Notes under the pieces: generated by a model
What the model saw: only the letters and a program-made list of their open reading frames with translations
What the model was told of the DNA's origin: nothing
Database searches by the model: none
Translations under genes and position numbers: made by a program
Source: Burkholderiaceae bacterium
Lineage (GTDB): Bacteria > Pseudomonadota > Gammaproteobacteria > Burkholderiales > Burkholderiaceae_A
Length of the DNA: 64,000 bases
NCBI GenBank assembly: GCA_018402635.1
Contig: JAGYIP010000008.1
Location: 372,001 to 436,000 of the forward strand
Reading direction: 5' to 3'
Part shown: positions 44,614-53,607 of the stretch, in pieces
How positions within the stretch are numbered: position 1 is the stretch's first letter
How the letters are laid out: the number at the start of each line of letters is the position of its first letter

Positions 44614-45179
44614 GCCGCCTTCTCCACGGAGTCGATGGGCTCAGCAATGGGCTGGCTATCGGCCCGCGCTGCCTCAGGCAGTTGCAGCCAGAGATCTTCA
44701 AGACAACAGGGCTCGCCCGTGAGGGGGTGGGGCAGTGTCAAACGCCCGCCAAGCCAGGGGTCAAGATCAAGAAGCGGCCCCAGCACGAAGCCGCGGCTGC
44801 AGGCACGGGGATGCGGCAGGCATAGCCTTGGGCTGTTCACAGCCGTACCCTCCATCCAAATTAGGTCGAGGTCAAGCGTACGCGCAGCGGCTCGCGTGTT
44901 GCTGGGCTTAGGCCCACGAACACGGCCCCACTTGTTCTCCAGGGCAAGAAGGCTCTCAAGCAGGTGCAGCGGTTCAAGATTGGTTTGAACCAGACTGCAG
45001 GCATTAAAGAACATTGGCCCCTCGGCCATGACCGGTGCCGAACGCCAAAGCCGTGAATGGGCAAGAACCCGGCTGCTCTCAAGCCCTTGAAGTTCCTTCA
45101 TGACAAGTTGAAGAGTGGTCTGCGCCGGACGGTCTGCAAAAGGAAGGTTGGCCCCAAGGGCAAGAACAGCAAGCCTCAT
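44610..45179 (-). CDS. folK: 2-amino-4-hydroxy-6-hydroxymethyldihydropteridine pyrophosphokinase
   Basis: MRLAVLALGANL..., FFNACSLVQTNLEPLHLLESLLALENKWGRVRGPKPSNTRAAARTLDLDLIW. Confidence 0.93.
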   Translation of the reverse strand: MRLAVLALGANLPFADRPAQTTLQLVMKELQGLESSRVLAHSRLWRSAPVMAEGPMFFNACSLVQTNLEPLHLLESLLALENKWGRVRGPKPSNTRAAARTLDLDLIWMEGTAVNSPRLCLPHPRACSRGFVLGPLLDLDPWLGGRLTLPHPLTGEPCCLEDLWLQLPEAARADSQPIAEPIDSVEKAA

Positions 45180-46693
45180 GACTGCGTGCCTCCGCCGCCT
45201 CCGTCTCCACCACCGCCGCCCTCAGCCCCGGCCTGCCCCTGGCCTGCAGGCTTTGATCGGCGTCGGCGCCGAGGACGTGCAGGCCTTGCCTGTTCCTCTG
45301 CAGTGGTAAGGCCGTTAAGCGCATCCGTCTGCTCGGGTGCGCCGGGCTCAGACCGAGACGCCCGCGTGCTCACACGGCGTGCACTGGTTTTGTGGACAAG
45401 CTCGGCACGGTGCTCTTCCCCTTCAGCCTCAAGAAACTCGGTCCACCATGCACCAAGGCCTTCGGGTGCCTGGCCCACGGCCTCGCGAAGCAGAAGGAAG
45501 TCGTAGCCCGCCCGAAAGCGAAGATGACTAAGTAGCCGAAAGGGCGCCTGGCCATTGCGTTTCTCGAACCGGGGCTGAAGCATCCAGATCTCTCGCAGGT
45601 CGGCAACCACTCGTTTTTGAATGGAGAGCCGATCAAGCTGTTGATCGATGACCTGGTCAATGGCCTCATGCAGGGCAGGAACGGCCTTCATGCCCTGGGC
45701 CTCAAGCTGCTTCCAGTGTCGGTAGACGGGGCACCAGAGAAGGCTTGCAAACAAAAAGCCCACCGAGATGGGCTTACCCTGCTGAACCCGTTGGTCGGTG
45801 CGCTCAAGGGCAAGCCTTACAAAAGAAAGGGCCTGATGCTTTTCCTTCTCACTGCCCTCGGGCTCAAGGACCATGTCCACAAGCGGCAGGCAGCCATGAT
45901 GCAGGCCATAGCGGCGCAGCTGTTGCAGCCCTAAGAAGGCCTGACCCGACTGCAAGAGCTTAATCATTTCGTCAAAGAGCCTTGCCTGGGGGACATTCAC
46001 AATAAGGTCGGCCAGGTCGGCAATGGGCTCGGTGGTCTTTGACTCGAGGTCAAACTGCAGCTTGGCAGCAAACCGCACGACACGAAGCATACGCACGGGG
46101 TCTTCCCTGTAGCGACGCTCGGGCTGACCAATAATTCGGATGCGACGCGCCTGCAGGTCTTCCACCCCATGGTGGTAGTCCAGAACCGTGTCGCTTAATG
46201 GGTCGTAGTAAAGGGCATTAATACTGAGGTCGCGACGGGCTGCATCCTCGTGCTGCTCGCCAAAGGTGTTGTCACGCAACACCCGGCCGTGGGCATCGGT
46301 CTCGTGGTCCTCGCCTGCAGCCGCCCGAAAGGTTGAGACCTCAATGGTCTCGGGCCCGAACAGAACATGCACCAGACGAAAACGTTTTCCAATCATTCGT
46401 GCACGGCGAAAAATATGCTGGACGTCTTCGGGTGTTGCATCGGTGGCCACGTCAAAGTCCTTCGGCCGAAGGCCAAGCATGAGGTCGCGCACAGCACCCC
46501 CCACAACAAAGGCCTTGTAGCCTGCCTGCTGCAGGCCCTCCACGGTGCGAATCGCCCCTGACGAGACCAGCCTGCGGTCAATGCCAACATGCGAGGCCTT
46601 ATGAACTTTAGGATCGTGGCCGCCTGCATGGCCCCGACCGTGGGCATGCCCGGGGGCAAACCTTGCAAGGGAGCGGAGGAGTTTACGAATCAC
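45176..46693 (-). CDS. pcnB: Polynucleotide adenylyltransferase PcnB (GTG start) with a Gly-rich C-terminal tail
   Basis: GYKAFVVGGAVRDLMLGLRPKDFDVATDATPEDVQHIFRRARMIGKRFRLVHVLFG; RRDLSINALYYDP. Confidence 0.94.
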   Translation of the reverse strand: MIRKLLRSLARFAPGHAHGRGHAGGHDPKVHKASHVGIDRRLVSSGAIRTVEGLQQAGYKAFVVGGAVRDLMLGLRPKDFDVATDATPEDVQHIFRRARMIGKRFRLVHVLFGPETIEVSTFRAAAGEDHETDAHGRVLRDNTFGEQHEDAARRDLSINALYYDPLSDTVLDYHHGVEDLQARRIRIIGQPERRYREDPVRMLRVVRFAAKLQFDLESKTTEPIADLADLIVNVPQARLFDEMIKLLQSGQAFLGLQQLRRYGLHHGCLPLVDMVLEPEGSEKEKHQALSFVRLALERTDQRVQQGKPISVGFLFASLLWCPVYRHWKQLEAQGMKAVPALHEAIDQVIDQQLDRLSIQKRVVADLREIWMLQPRFEKRNGQAPFRLLSHLRFRAGYDFLLLREAVGQAPEGLGAWWTEFLEAEGEEHRAELVHKTSARRVSTRASRSEPGAPEQTDALNGLTTAEEQARPARPRRRRRSKPAGQGQAGAEGGGGGDGGGGGTQS

Positions 46694-46706
46694 GAGGCTA
46701 AGAGTA

Positions 46707-47414
46707 TCAAGCCTCTGGGGATTTGAAGAGATCAAGAATGGGCCAGCCCTGGGCCCTGGCATGGGCTCGAAGTCGGTCATCGGGGTTGGTTGCAACCGGA
46801 TGGCTTACCCGGGCAAGTAAGGGCAGGTCGTTCATGGAGTCGCTGTAAAACCAGGAGACCTCAAAGTCCTCCAGCCCAAGGCCTTTCAACGCAAGCCACT
46901 GGGCCACTCGGGTCACCTTGCCCTCTCGAAAGCTTGGCAGGCCCTTGTGCCTGCCGGTGAACTCACCCTTGGCATCGGTCTCCACCTCTGTGGCAATGAG
47001 CTGATCAATACCAAAGGCCTGGGCGATGGGCCGGGTAATAAAGTCGTTGGTGGCCGTGACCACCGCGCAGAGGCTGCCCTCGTCCTGATGCCTGCGCACC
47101 AGTGCCCGCGCCGTATCAAGCACCTGGGGGAATATGACGCGTTGAAGGAAATCGTCGCGCCAGGCCTCAAGCTGATGCCGAGGATGCTCGCCAAATGGCC
47201 CAAGCTGAAAGGCTAAAAAGGCATCAATATCAAGAACACCCGCCTTGTACTGCTCATAGAACTCGTCGTTACGGCGCCTATGCCATTGCGGGTCAACCAG
47301 CCCTAGCCTGGCAAGCTCGTTGGCCCAGCTGACATCGCTGTCAATGGGCAAGAGCGTGTGATCAAGGTCGAAAAGGGCAAGCTGCAAAGGTGGCGATGAA
47401 TCAGGCGGAGGCAT
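46707..47414 (-). CDS. HAD-superfamily IB phosphatase (SerB-like)
   Basis: LALFDLDHTLLPIDSDVSWANELARLG...CAVVTATNDFITRPIA...FYSDSMNDLPLL. Confidence 0.92.
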   Translation of the reverse strand: MPPPDSSPPLQLALFDLDHTLLPIDSDVSWANELARLGLVDPQWHRRRNDEFYEQYKAGVLDIDAFLAFQLGPFGEHPRHQLEAWRDDFLQRVIFPQVLDTARALVRRHQDEGSLCAVVTATNDFITRPIAQAFGIDQLIATEVETDAKGEFTGRHKGLPSFREGKVTRVAQWLALKGLGLEDFEVSWFYSDSMNDLPLLARVSHPVATNPDDRLRAHARAQGWPILDLFKSPEA

Positions 47415-48192
47415 TTTTAATGGGCCCTTCCATAAGGCTTCGAATAAGGTTAAGCCCAATTGGTTTTTTTAAAGCCAGGGCTCGGGAGTCGGCTGCATCC
47501 ATTAAGGCTGTGAGGCGGTCAAGCCCTCGGGGAAGGCGCTCGAGCATGAATCGGAAAAGGCTGTCGTAGTCGGGCCGGCTGGGCTGGTTCATCCAGCCCA
47601 GCTCAAAGGCACGGTTGCGCAAGGCCTGTAGCTTTTCAGAGTCTGAGAGCTCTTGGAGTTCAAAAATAAGACCCTGGCCAAGCCGTGTTCGCAGGTCTTC
47701 ACGCCTTAGAAGGCTCTGCAAGGGCGGACGGTCTGCGGTCACTACAAGCCTTTCATGGGTCTCTGCACTGCGAACAAAAAGCTTAAAGAGGGTCGCCTCG
47801 AGCCTTTCGCTCTCAACGGCCTTGTGCAGGTTATCAAGCAGCCAGGTCTTTGCCCGTGCCTGGTCAAAGAGCTGTATGAAGGCAAGCGCCTCGTCGCTGT
47901 CTTGAAGATCCACGTAATGGCAGGCCGCAGACGCTTGCGCCCAGGCCTGTGTCCAAAAGCTTTTCCCCGAACCCGGCGGCCCCCAGAGGTAAAGGCTTGC
48001 GGCCTCAAGACCCCCGCCCTGCCCAGGGCCCCCCTGCCGGGTCTTTGCAAAGGCCATGGGCTGCTCGGGCCGACAAAACCGTTCGAGCCAGAGCAAAGCC
48101 TCTGTGTTGGCTCCGATGACCCCGCGGTTAAGCGAGGGCCGTGGAGCCGTCATGAGCGCAAGGGGCTGCTGGGATAGAAGGTCGTCTGCCAT
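47401..48192 (-). CDS. hda: DnaA regulatory inactivator Hda-like protein
   Basis: [51 protein letters not shown]. Confidence 0.9.
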   Translation of the reverse strand: MADDLLSQQPLALMTAPRPSLNRGVIGANTEALLWLERFCRPEQPMAFAKTRQGGPGQGGGLEAASLYLWGPPGSGKSFWTQAWAQASAACHYVDLQDSDEALAFIQLFDQARAKTWLLDNLHKAVESERLEATLFKLFVRSAETHERLVVTADRPPLQSLLRREDLRTRLGQGLIFELQELSDSEKLQALRNRAFELGWMNQPSRPDYDSLFRFMLERLPRGLDRLTALMDAADSRALALKKPIGLNLIRSLMEGPIKNASA

Positions 48193-48219
48193 AGAATGAT
48201 CATTTTCGGGTGCATTGCT

Positions 48220-49305
48220 ATGAACGCCAAATCAGCAGGTCTGAGCTACAAACAAGCCGGTGTCGACATCGAGGCGGGGGACGCCCTGGTTGACCGTATC
48301 AAGCCCTTGGCCAAGGCCACGCTACGGCCCGAGGTGCTTGCTGGCATTGGCGGCTTTGGCGCGCTTTTTGAAATGCCCAAGGGCTACAAGCAGCCTGTGC
48401 TTGTCTCGGGCACCGACGGGGTGGGCACCAAGCTTAAGCTTGCCTTTGCGCTGAATCGGCACGACACCATCGGCATTGACCTTGTGGGCATGAGCGTCAA
48501 TGACATCTTGGTGCAGGGCGCTGAGCCACTTTTCTTTCTTGATTACTTTGCAACAGGCCGGCTCTCGGTCGAGACGGCGGCCTCGGTGGTGGCAGGGATT
48601 GCCAAGGGCTGCGAGATGGCGGGCTGCGCGCTTATTGGAGGCGAGACCGCCGAGATGCCCGGCATGTATGCCGAGGGCGAGTACGACCTTGCGGGCTTTG
48701 CAGTGGGCGTGGTTGAGAAGTCTCAGATGCTTACTGGCAAGCAGGTTCAGTCGGGCGACCGCGTGCTTGGCCTTGCCTCCAATGGCTTTCACAGCAATGG
48801 TTATTCCTTGGTTCGGGCAGTCTTGGAAAAGGCGCTTGGAGAGATTTCAGAAAAAAGCCTGGCGGCTGTTCAACTGCCTTGCGGCTGGTCGCTCGATGAA
48901 GCTCGGCCTCTTGCCGAGCTGCTCTTGGCGCCCACGCGTATCTATGTCAAGCCCGTGCTTGAAGCGCTGCGTACGCACCAGTCAGCCATTCACGCCATGG
49001 CCCACATCACGGGTGGCGGCCTGGTTGGTAATGTTCCGCGGGTTCTGCCCGAGGGCCTGAAGGCCGAGCTAAAGGCCGGATCGTGGCCGATGCCTTCGGT
49101 CATGCACTGGGTGCAAGACCAGGGCGGCATTGAGACCGATGAAATTCACAGGGTCTTTAATGCAGGCATTGGCATGGTGCTGGTGGTGGCAGCAGAGCAG
49201 GCTGAGGACATTGCGGCAACCCTTACCGCGGCCGGCGAGCGGGTCTATGCCATGGGTGAAATAACGCCGCAGTTGGCCGGCGAGCCTGCAACCATTATTC
49301 GTTAA
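48220..49305 (+). CDS. purM: Phosphoribosylformylglycinamidine cyclo-ligase
   Basis: [63 protein letters not shown]. Confidence 0.97.
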   Translation: MNAKSAGLSYKQAGVDIEAGDALVDRIKPLAKATLRPEVLAGIGGFGALFEMPKGYKQPVLVSGTDGVGTKLKLAFALNRHDTIGIDLVGMSVNDILVQGAEPLFFLDYFATGRLSVETAASVVAGIAKGCEMAGCALIGGETAEMPGMYAEGEYDLAGFAVGVVEKSQMLTGKQVQSGDRVLGLASNGFHSNGYSLVRAVLEKALGEISEKSLAAVQLPCGWSLDEARPLAELLLAPTRIYVKPVLEALRTHQSAIHAMAHITGGGLVGNVPRVLPEGLKAELKAGSWPMPSVMHWVQDQGGIETDEIHRVFNAGIGMVLVVAAEQAEDIAATLTAAGERVYAMGEITPQLAGEPATIIR

Positions 49306-49319
49306 TTCGCGAGCTTGTA

Positions 49320-50342
49320 TTAGCCTCGCGGATGATGCTGGGCATGCAAAACCTTCAGCCTTGCCTGAGCAACATGGGTGTAAATCTGCGTGGTTGAGAT
49401 GTCGGCGTGGCCCAAGAGCATCTGCACCACCCGCAGGTCAGCACCATGGTTAAGCAGATGGCTTGCAAAGGCATGGCGCAGGGCATGGGGTGATAAGGCA
49501 ATGCTAAGGCCTGCCTGCCGGGTGTAGCGTTTTATTAGCATCCAGAAATACTGGCGGCTCATGGCCTCGCCCCGCTCGGTCACAAACACCATCTCAGACA
49601 TCCTGCCCTTTAGAATCAGGGCGCGCGGCCCCTTAAGATAGGTCGACAGCCAATGCCCTGCCTCATCCCCAAAGGGCACAAGCCGGTCTTTGTTTCCTTT
49701 CCCTGTGACTCGAAGGATGCCTTCGGTCAGGCTCAGCCGTGAAAGGCTCAGACCAATAAGCTCCGAGACACGCAGTCCGGTGGCATAAAGAAGTTCAAGC
49801 ATGGCCTTATCACGAAGGGCCAGCACGGCCTCAGGATTCTTCTGAAGGGGCGCTGCTAAGAGCGCCTCGACCTGGTCTTCTGCGGCAGTCAGTGGCAGTC
49901 TGCGGGCCTGACGGGCGGCCTTTAGGCATGCCGTGGGGTCATCGGCACGTCGCCCTTCGCGAACCAGCCAGCCGTAAAACCGTCGAAAGCATGACAGTCT
50001 GCGATTGCTGGTGGCCGGCCGCACCTTACGAAAGCTTGCAGCAAGAAAGCTCTGCAGTGCGGCCTCGCTTAAGGCCTCAATGGCACGGCAGTCGTCTGCA
50101 AGGTCATGGGTCGAGTCGGCAGCCCATGCAGCAAGCTGATGAAGATCGCGCCGATAGGCCTGAAGGCTATTGGCCGAGAGCCCCTCTTCAAGCAAAAGGG
50201 CATGGCAGAAGGCCTCGATGGGCTCGATGGGCTCGATGGACGGCGTCATGAGCAAGCCCTCAATGAGCAAGCCCTCAAGCAACCTGGTGCGCAACCTGGT
50301 GCGCAACCTCGTGCGTAATTTCATGCCTAAGCTATTGCGCAT
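49320..50342 (-). CDS. xerD: XerD-type tyrosine recombinase; repeat-bearing N-terminal extension or later start (MTPSIEP...)
   Basis: ATGLRVSELIGLSLSRLSL...GKGNKDRLVPFG...SPHALRHAFASHLLNHGADLRVVQMLLGHADISTTQIYTHV. Confidence 0.92.
   Translation of the reverse strand: MRNSLGMKLRTRLRTRLRTRLLEGLLIEGLLMTPSIEPIEPIEAFCHALLLEEGLSANSLQAYRRDLHQLAAWAADSTHDLADDCRAIEALSEAALQSFLAASFRKVRPATSNRRLSCFRRFYGWLVREGRRADDPTACLKAARQARRLPLTAAEDQVEALLAAPLQKNPEAVLALRDKAMLELLYATGLRVSELIGLSLSRLSLTEGILRVTGKGNKDRLVPFGDEAGHWLSTYLKGPRALILKGRMSEMVFVTERGEAMSRQYFWMLIKRYTRQAGLSIALSPHALRHAFASHLLNHGADLRVVQMLLGHADISTTQIYTHVAQARLKVLHAQHHPRG
50214..50316. repeat. Three consecutive short tandem repeats (9-bp x3, 15-bp x2, 12-bp x3) at the xerD 5' end
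   Basis: CTCGATGGG at 50214-50240; ATGAGCAAGCCCTCA at 50248-50277; AACCTGGTGCGC at 50281-50316. Confidence 0.93.
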
Positions 50343-51537
50343 GGGGCCTTAGCGGGCTTGGGTTGCCACCTTGCCCTGCCTTCTGGTCCTGGGCAAGGGC
50401 CCATTCAATATGGCGGTTCACCATGTCAGTGCAATGGCCACGGCGTGCTTGAAGGGCTTGAAGGATGGCCCTGCGATCGAGGTTTGAAAGCGGCTGACGC
50501 AGGGCGTTGCCCAGGCCAACGGCCAGGTTACGAAGCCATCGGGCATGACCGATGCGCCGAATGGCGCTGCCCTGATGCCGATCGTTGAATTCGTCTTCGG
50601 TCCAGCCAAAGAGGTCGGCAAGGTTTGCCGCATCAAGGCCATGGCGTGCCGCAAAGTCGGGCAGGGTTGCCTTCTGGGCGAATCGGTTCCAGGGGCAGAC
50701 CCGCTGGCAGTCATCGCATCCGTACACCCGATTGCCCATCAGCGGTCGCAGCGACTCCTCAATGTCGCCCTCATGTTCAATGGTGAGGTAGGAAATGCAG
50801 CGCCTTGCATCGAGCTGGTAGGGACCAACAAAGGCCTGGGTGGGGCAGGCCGTTAGGCAGTCGGTGCAGCTTCCGCAGTGGCCAGCAGGGCTTTGCTCTG
50901 CATGAACGGGCTCCTTGCTTCGGCCCCCACGAAGCTGCTCGCCCGAGAGCCGGGTAAGAAGAACACCAAGAAAAATCATCGAGCCCTGCGCGCGCGTAAG
51001 CAGCAAGGTGTTCTTGCCCTGCCAGCCTCTTTGGGCCTTCGCGGCAAGCGCCACCTCCATAAGGGGCGCGGAGTCGACACAGGCACGAAAGTCAGTGACA
51101 GGCCGCTGCCAGGCCTTCGCCATGAATTCGGCAAGCCGCCCTAGGCGCGCTCGCAAGACCTTGTGATAGTCGCGGCCTCGGGCATAGACCGAGACCACAG
51201 CACGCCGGGGGTCTTCCAGGGCATGCTCTTCATCGGCACGCCACTGCGGACCGGCTTGAGGCAAATAAGGCAGGCCCACCACAAGGGCTGTCTGGGCGCC
51301 GTGCAGCAGGTGATTGGGGTCTGCGCGTTGATCGGGGGAGCGGGCCATGTAGCGCATGTCACCCTGCTTTTCTTGCCCAAGCCATTGGTAGAGCCTTTCT
51401 AATTCCGCATCCAAAAGACCCTCCTTAAGTGAAACAAGTCCGAGGTCGAGCAGTCCAAGCGCATGGAGCTGGTTCTGAACTTGCACCAGGCTCGGGTTAG
51501 CATGAGGGGTTGAAATGGACGATTTAACGTGGGACAT
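50332..51537 (-). CDS. queG: Epoxyqueuosine reductase QueG
   Basis: HCGSCTDCLTACPTQAF and YGCDDCQRVCPWNRFA Fe-S motifs; RISYLTIEHEG-like. Confidence 0.94.
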   Translation of the reverse strand: MSHVKSSISTPHANPSLVQVQNQLHALGLLDLGLVSLKEGLLDAELERLYQWLGQEKQGDMRYMARSPDQRADPNHLLHGAQTALVVGLPYLPQAGPQWRADEEHALEDPRRAVVSVYARGRDYHKVLRARLGRLAEFMAKAWQRPVTDFRACVDSAPLMEVALAAKAQRGWQGKNTLLLTRAQGSMIFLGVLLTRLSGEQLRGGRSKEPVHAEQSPAGHCGSCTDCLTACPTQAFVGPYQLDARRCISYLTIEHEGDIEESLRPLMGNRVYGCDDCQRVCPWNRFAQKATLPDFAARHGLDAANLADLFGWTEDEFNDRHQGSAIRRIGHARWLRNLAVGLGNALRQPLSNLDRRAILQALQARRGHCTDMVNRHIEWALAQDQKAGQGGNPSPLRPHAQ

Positions 51538-53577
51538 GATGTGATTGTTGACCGGCCGGCCAGGGAGTTCAATGCCGTGGATGCACAAGGGCTGACCTTA
51601 CTGGGTCAGGCCCTTGCACGTATGGTGCACCAAGGCGGCCTGCAGCGGGTCTACCTGCGTGGGGGGCTTGGTGTGGGCAAGACAAGCCTGGCGCGCGCTG
51701 TCCTTCAATCCCTTGGAGTAACCGGGCGTATTAAGAGCCCAAGCTTTTCAGTGGCCGAAACCTACGAGCTGAGCCCCAGCAGCTCGGCCGCGCACCTTGA
51801 TTTTTACCGTCTTGACGATCCTACAGCCTGGCGCAGTGCGGGGCTGCGTGACTGCCTTGCGGAGGCCACGATCTGTCTTGTGGAGTGGCCAGAAAAGGCG
51901 CATGGGCTGCCTCTGGCCGACCTTGACATCGCAATGGACTGGGAGTCCATTGACGCGCCGCAGGGCCCGCGCCGTCTTCGGTTTCGTTTTGCGCAGGCCG
52001 ATCACCAGCAACGGTTTGAGGCGGTCTTGCAGGGCCTTCAGCACGATCAAGACCTTCATCAAGACCAAGACCCTCAGCAAGACCGAGACCTCCAGAACGA
52101 CACGGCGAGCCTTCGCTTGCTTCAGACACGGCGCAGGCTGCTGGCCCTGCCAGCGGCCTGCCTGCTTCCCCAGGTCGTCGTCACGGGCTCTTCGGCACTC
52201 GGCCCCACAGGGCTTTCTGCTGCAGCGCTTTTCCTGGGGCTCTCGGCATGGCCAGAGTCTGCCCGCGCGCTGGAGCTGGTTGCCGTGCGCATCTGGCCTG
52301 CCGAGGACTACACACGGGTGGCCATCGAGCACGACACCTCCAAGATTCGTTACGAGACCTTCAAGCTCACCCAACCCGATCGCCTGGTGGTGGACATTCA
52401 GGACATGGTGCTCGACCCACGGCTACGCGAGTTGCTGGCTGCTGTTCAGCCCAACGACCCTTACATTGAAGCGGTGCGCGTAGGCCAGTTCAGTAAGAGG
52501 GTCGTGCGCCTTGTCTTTGATCTCAAACAAGGCGGCATTCGCCCCAAGGTCTTTAGCCTTCCGCCTATTGCCCAGTACCGGCATCGCCTGGTCATCGATC
52601 TCTATCCCTTGGTTGAGCCGGACCCGCTTCTTGCCTTTTTAAAACAGTACGAGCAGATCGAGCAGGCCTCGCAGGTCGCGCAGTCGCCAAGAGATTCCGG
52701 GCCCCCCGGGACTCCTGGCCCGGCAGCCTCAACAGGCCCTTTGGCAATGCCCACCCCCGGGCCTGCAATGAAGGCCTTGCCTGCAGATCAGGCGGGCGCC
52801 ATTGCCAGTGCCCCTGGCATCTCAGATCCCAAGGCCCCTGCTCAGGCACGTCGCCCCTCTTCACCCAGGGTCGTGACCATTGCCCTCGATGCTGGGCATG
52901 GCGGCGAGGATCCTGGTGCGGTGGGTCGTCGAGGCACTAAAGAAAAAGACGTGGTCTTGCGTATTGCCCGTGAGCTTAAACGCCGCGTTGATGCCACCCC
53001 CAATATGCGCGCCTTCTTAACGCGCGATGGCGATTACTTTGTTCCCCTGGCCCGACGTGTGCGTCGCGCCCGTCAGGTTCAGGCCGATCTATTCGTCTCG
53101 ATTCATGCCGACGCCTGGGTCTCGCCAACAGCCAAAGGCGCTTCTGTTTTTGCCTTATCCGAACGCGGGGCCTCAAGCGCCGCCGCCCGTTACATGGCCA
53201 ACAAAGAAAACGAGGCCGACCTTATTGGCGGAGTCGAGGTGGGCAATGCAGATGACCTTGTTGCACAGACCTTATTGAACATGTCAACGGCTGCGCAAAT
53301 TAAAGACTCGCGTAAATTGGGTGAGGCGGTGCTCTCTCAGATAGGTCGCGTAAATCAGCTTCATAAGCCTCGGGTGGAGCAGGCCAACTTCGCCGTTCTT
53401 CGTGCGCCTGATATTCCCTCAATCCTCGTTGAAACAGCCTTCATAAGTAACCCCGAGGAAGAGAAGAAACTGCGTGATCCTCGTTACCAGCGCGATGTGG
53501 CTGAGGCGGTTTTCAAAGGCATTCAGGCCTACTTGGCACAGAACCCGCCCCTTGCTAAGCGTGGGCTGGCAAGCTAA
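51529..53577 (+). CDS. TsaE (tRNA t6A ATPase) and AmiC-type N-acetylmuramoyl-L-alanine amidase in one continuous ORF
   Basis: N part: LRGGLGVGKTSLARAVLQSLGVTGRIKSPSFSVAETYEL...EWPEKAHGLP (TsaE); C part: RRRLLAL... signal-like segment, AMIN domain, IALDAGHGGEDPGAVGRRGTKEKDVVLRIAREL...VETAFISNPEEEKKL (Amidase_3). Confidence 0.92.
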   Translation: MGHDVIVDRPAREFNAVDAQGLTLLGQALARMVHQGGLQRVYLRGGLGVGKTSLARAVLQSLGVTGRIKSPSFSVAETYELSPSSSAAHLDFYRLDDPTAWRSAGLRDCLAEATICLVEWPEKAHGLPLADLDIAMDWESIDAPQGPRRLRFRFAQADHQQRFEAVLQGLQHDQDLHQDQDPQQDRDLQNDTASLRLLQTRRRLLALPAACLLPQVVVTGSSALGPTGLSAAALFLGLSAWPESARALELVAVRIWPAEDYTRVAIEHDTSKIRYETFKLTQPDRLVVDIQDMVLDPRLRELLAAVQPNDPYIEAVRVGQFSKRVVRLVFDLKQGGIRPKVFSLPPIAQYRHRLVIDLYPLVEPDPLLAFLKQYEQIEQASQVAQSPRDSGPPGTPGPAASTGPLAMPTPGPAMKALPADQAGAIASAPGISDPKAPAQARRPSSPRVVTIALDAGHGGEDPGAVGRRGTKEKDVVLRIARELKRRVDATPNMRAFLTRDGDYFVPLARRVRRARQVQADLFVSIHADAWVSPTAKGASVFALSERGASSAAARYMANKENEADLIGGVEVGNADDLVAQTLLNMSTAAQIKDSRKLGEAVLSQIGRVNQLHKPRVEQANFAVLRAPDIPSILVETAFISNPEEEKKLRDPRYQRDVAEAVFKGIQAYLAQNPPLAKRGLAS

Positions 53578-53607
53578 GCCTAAGCCCAGCTCACCCACTC
53601 CAACCTT

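Noticed and set aside
49320-50342. XerD-like recombinase as a mobile-element integrase
   Set aside because: Sits between purM and queG with standard XerD motifs and no adjacent attachment-site or cargo signature
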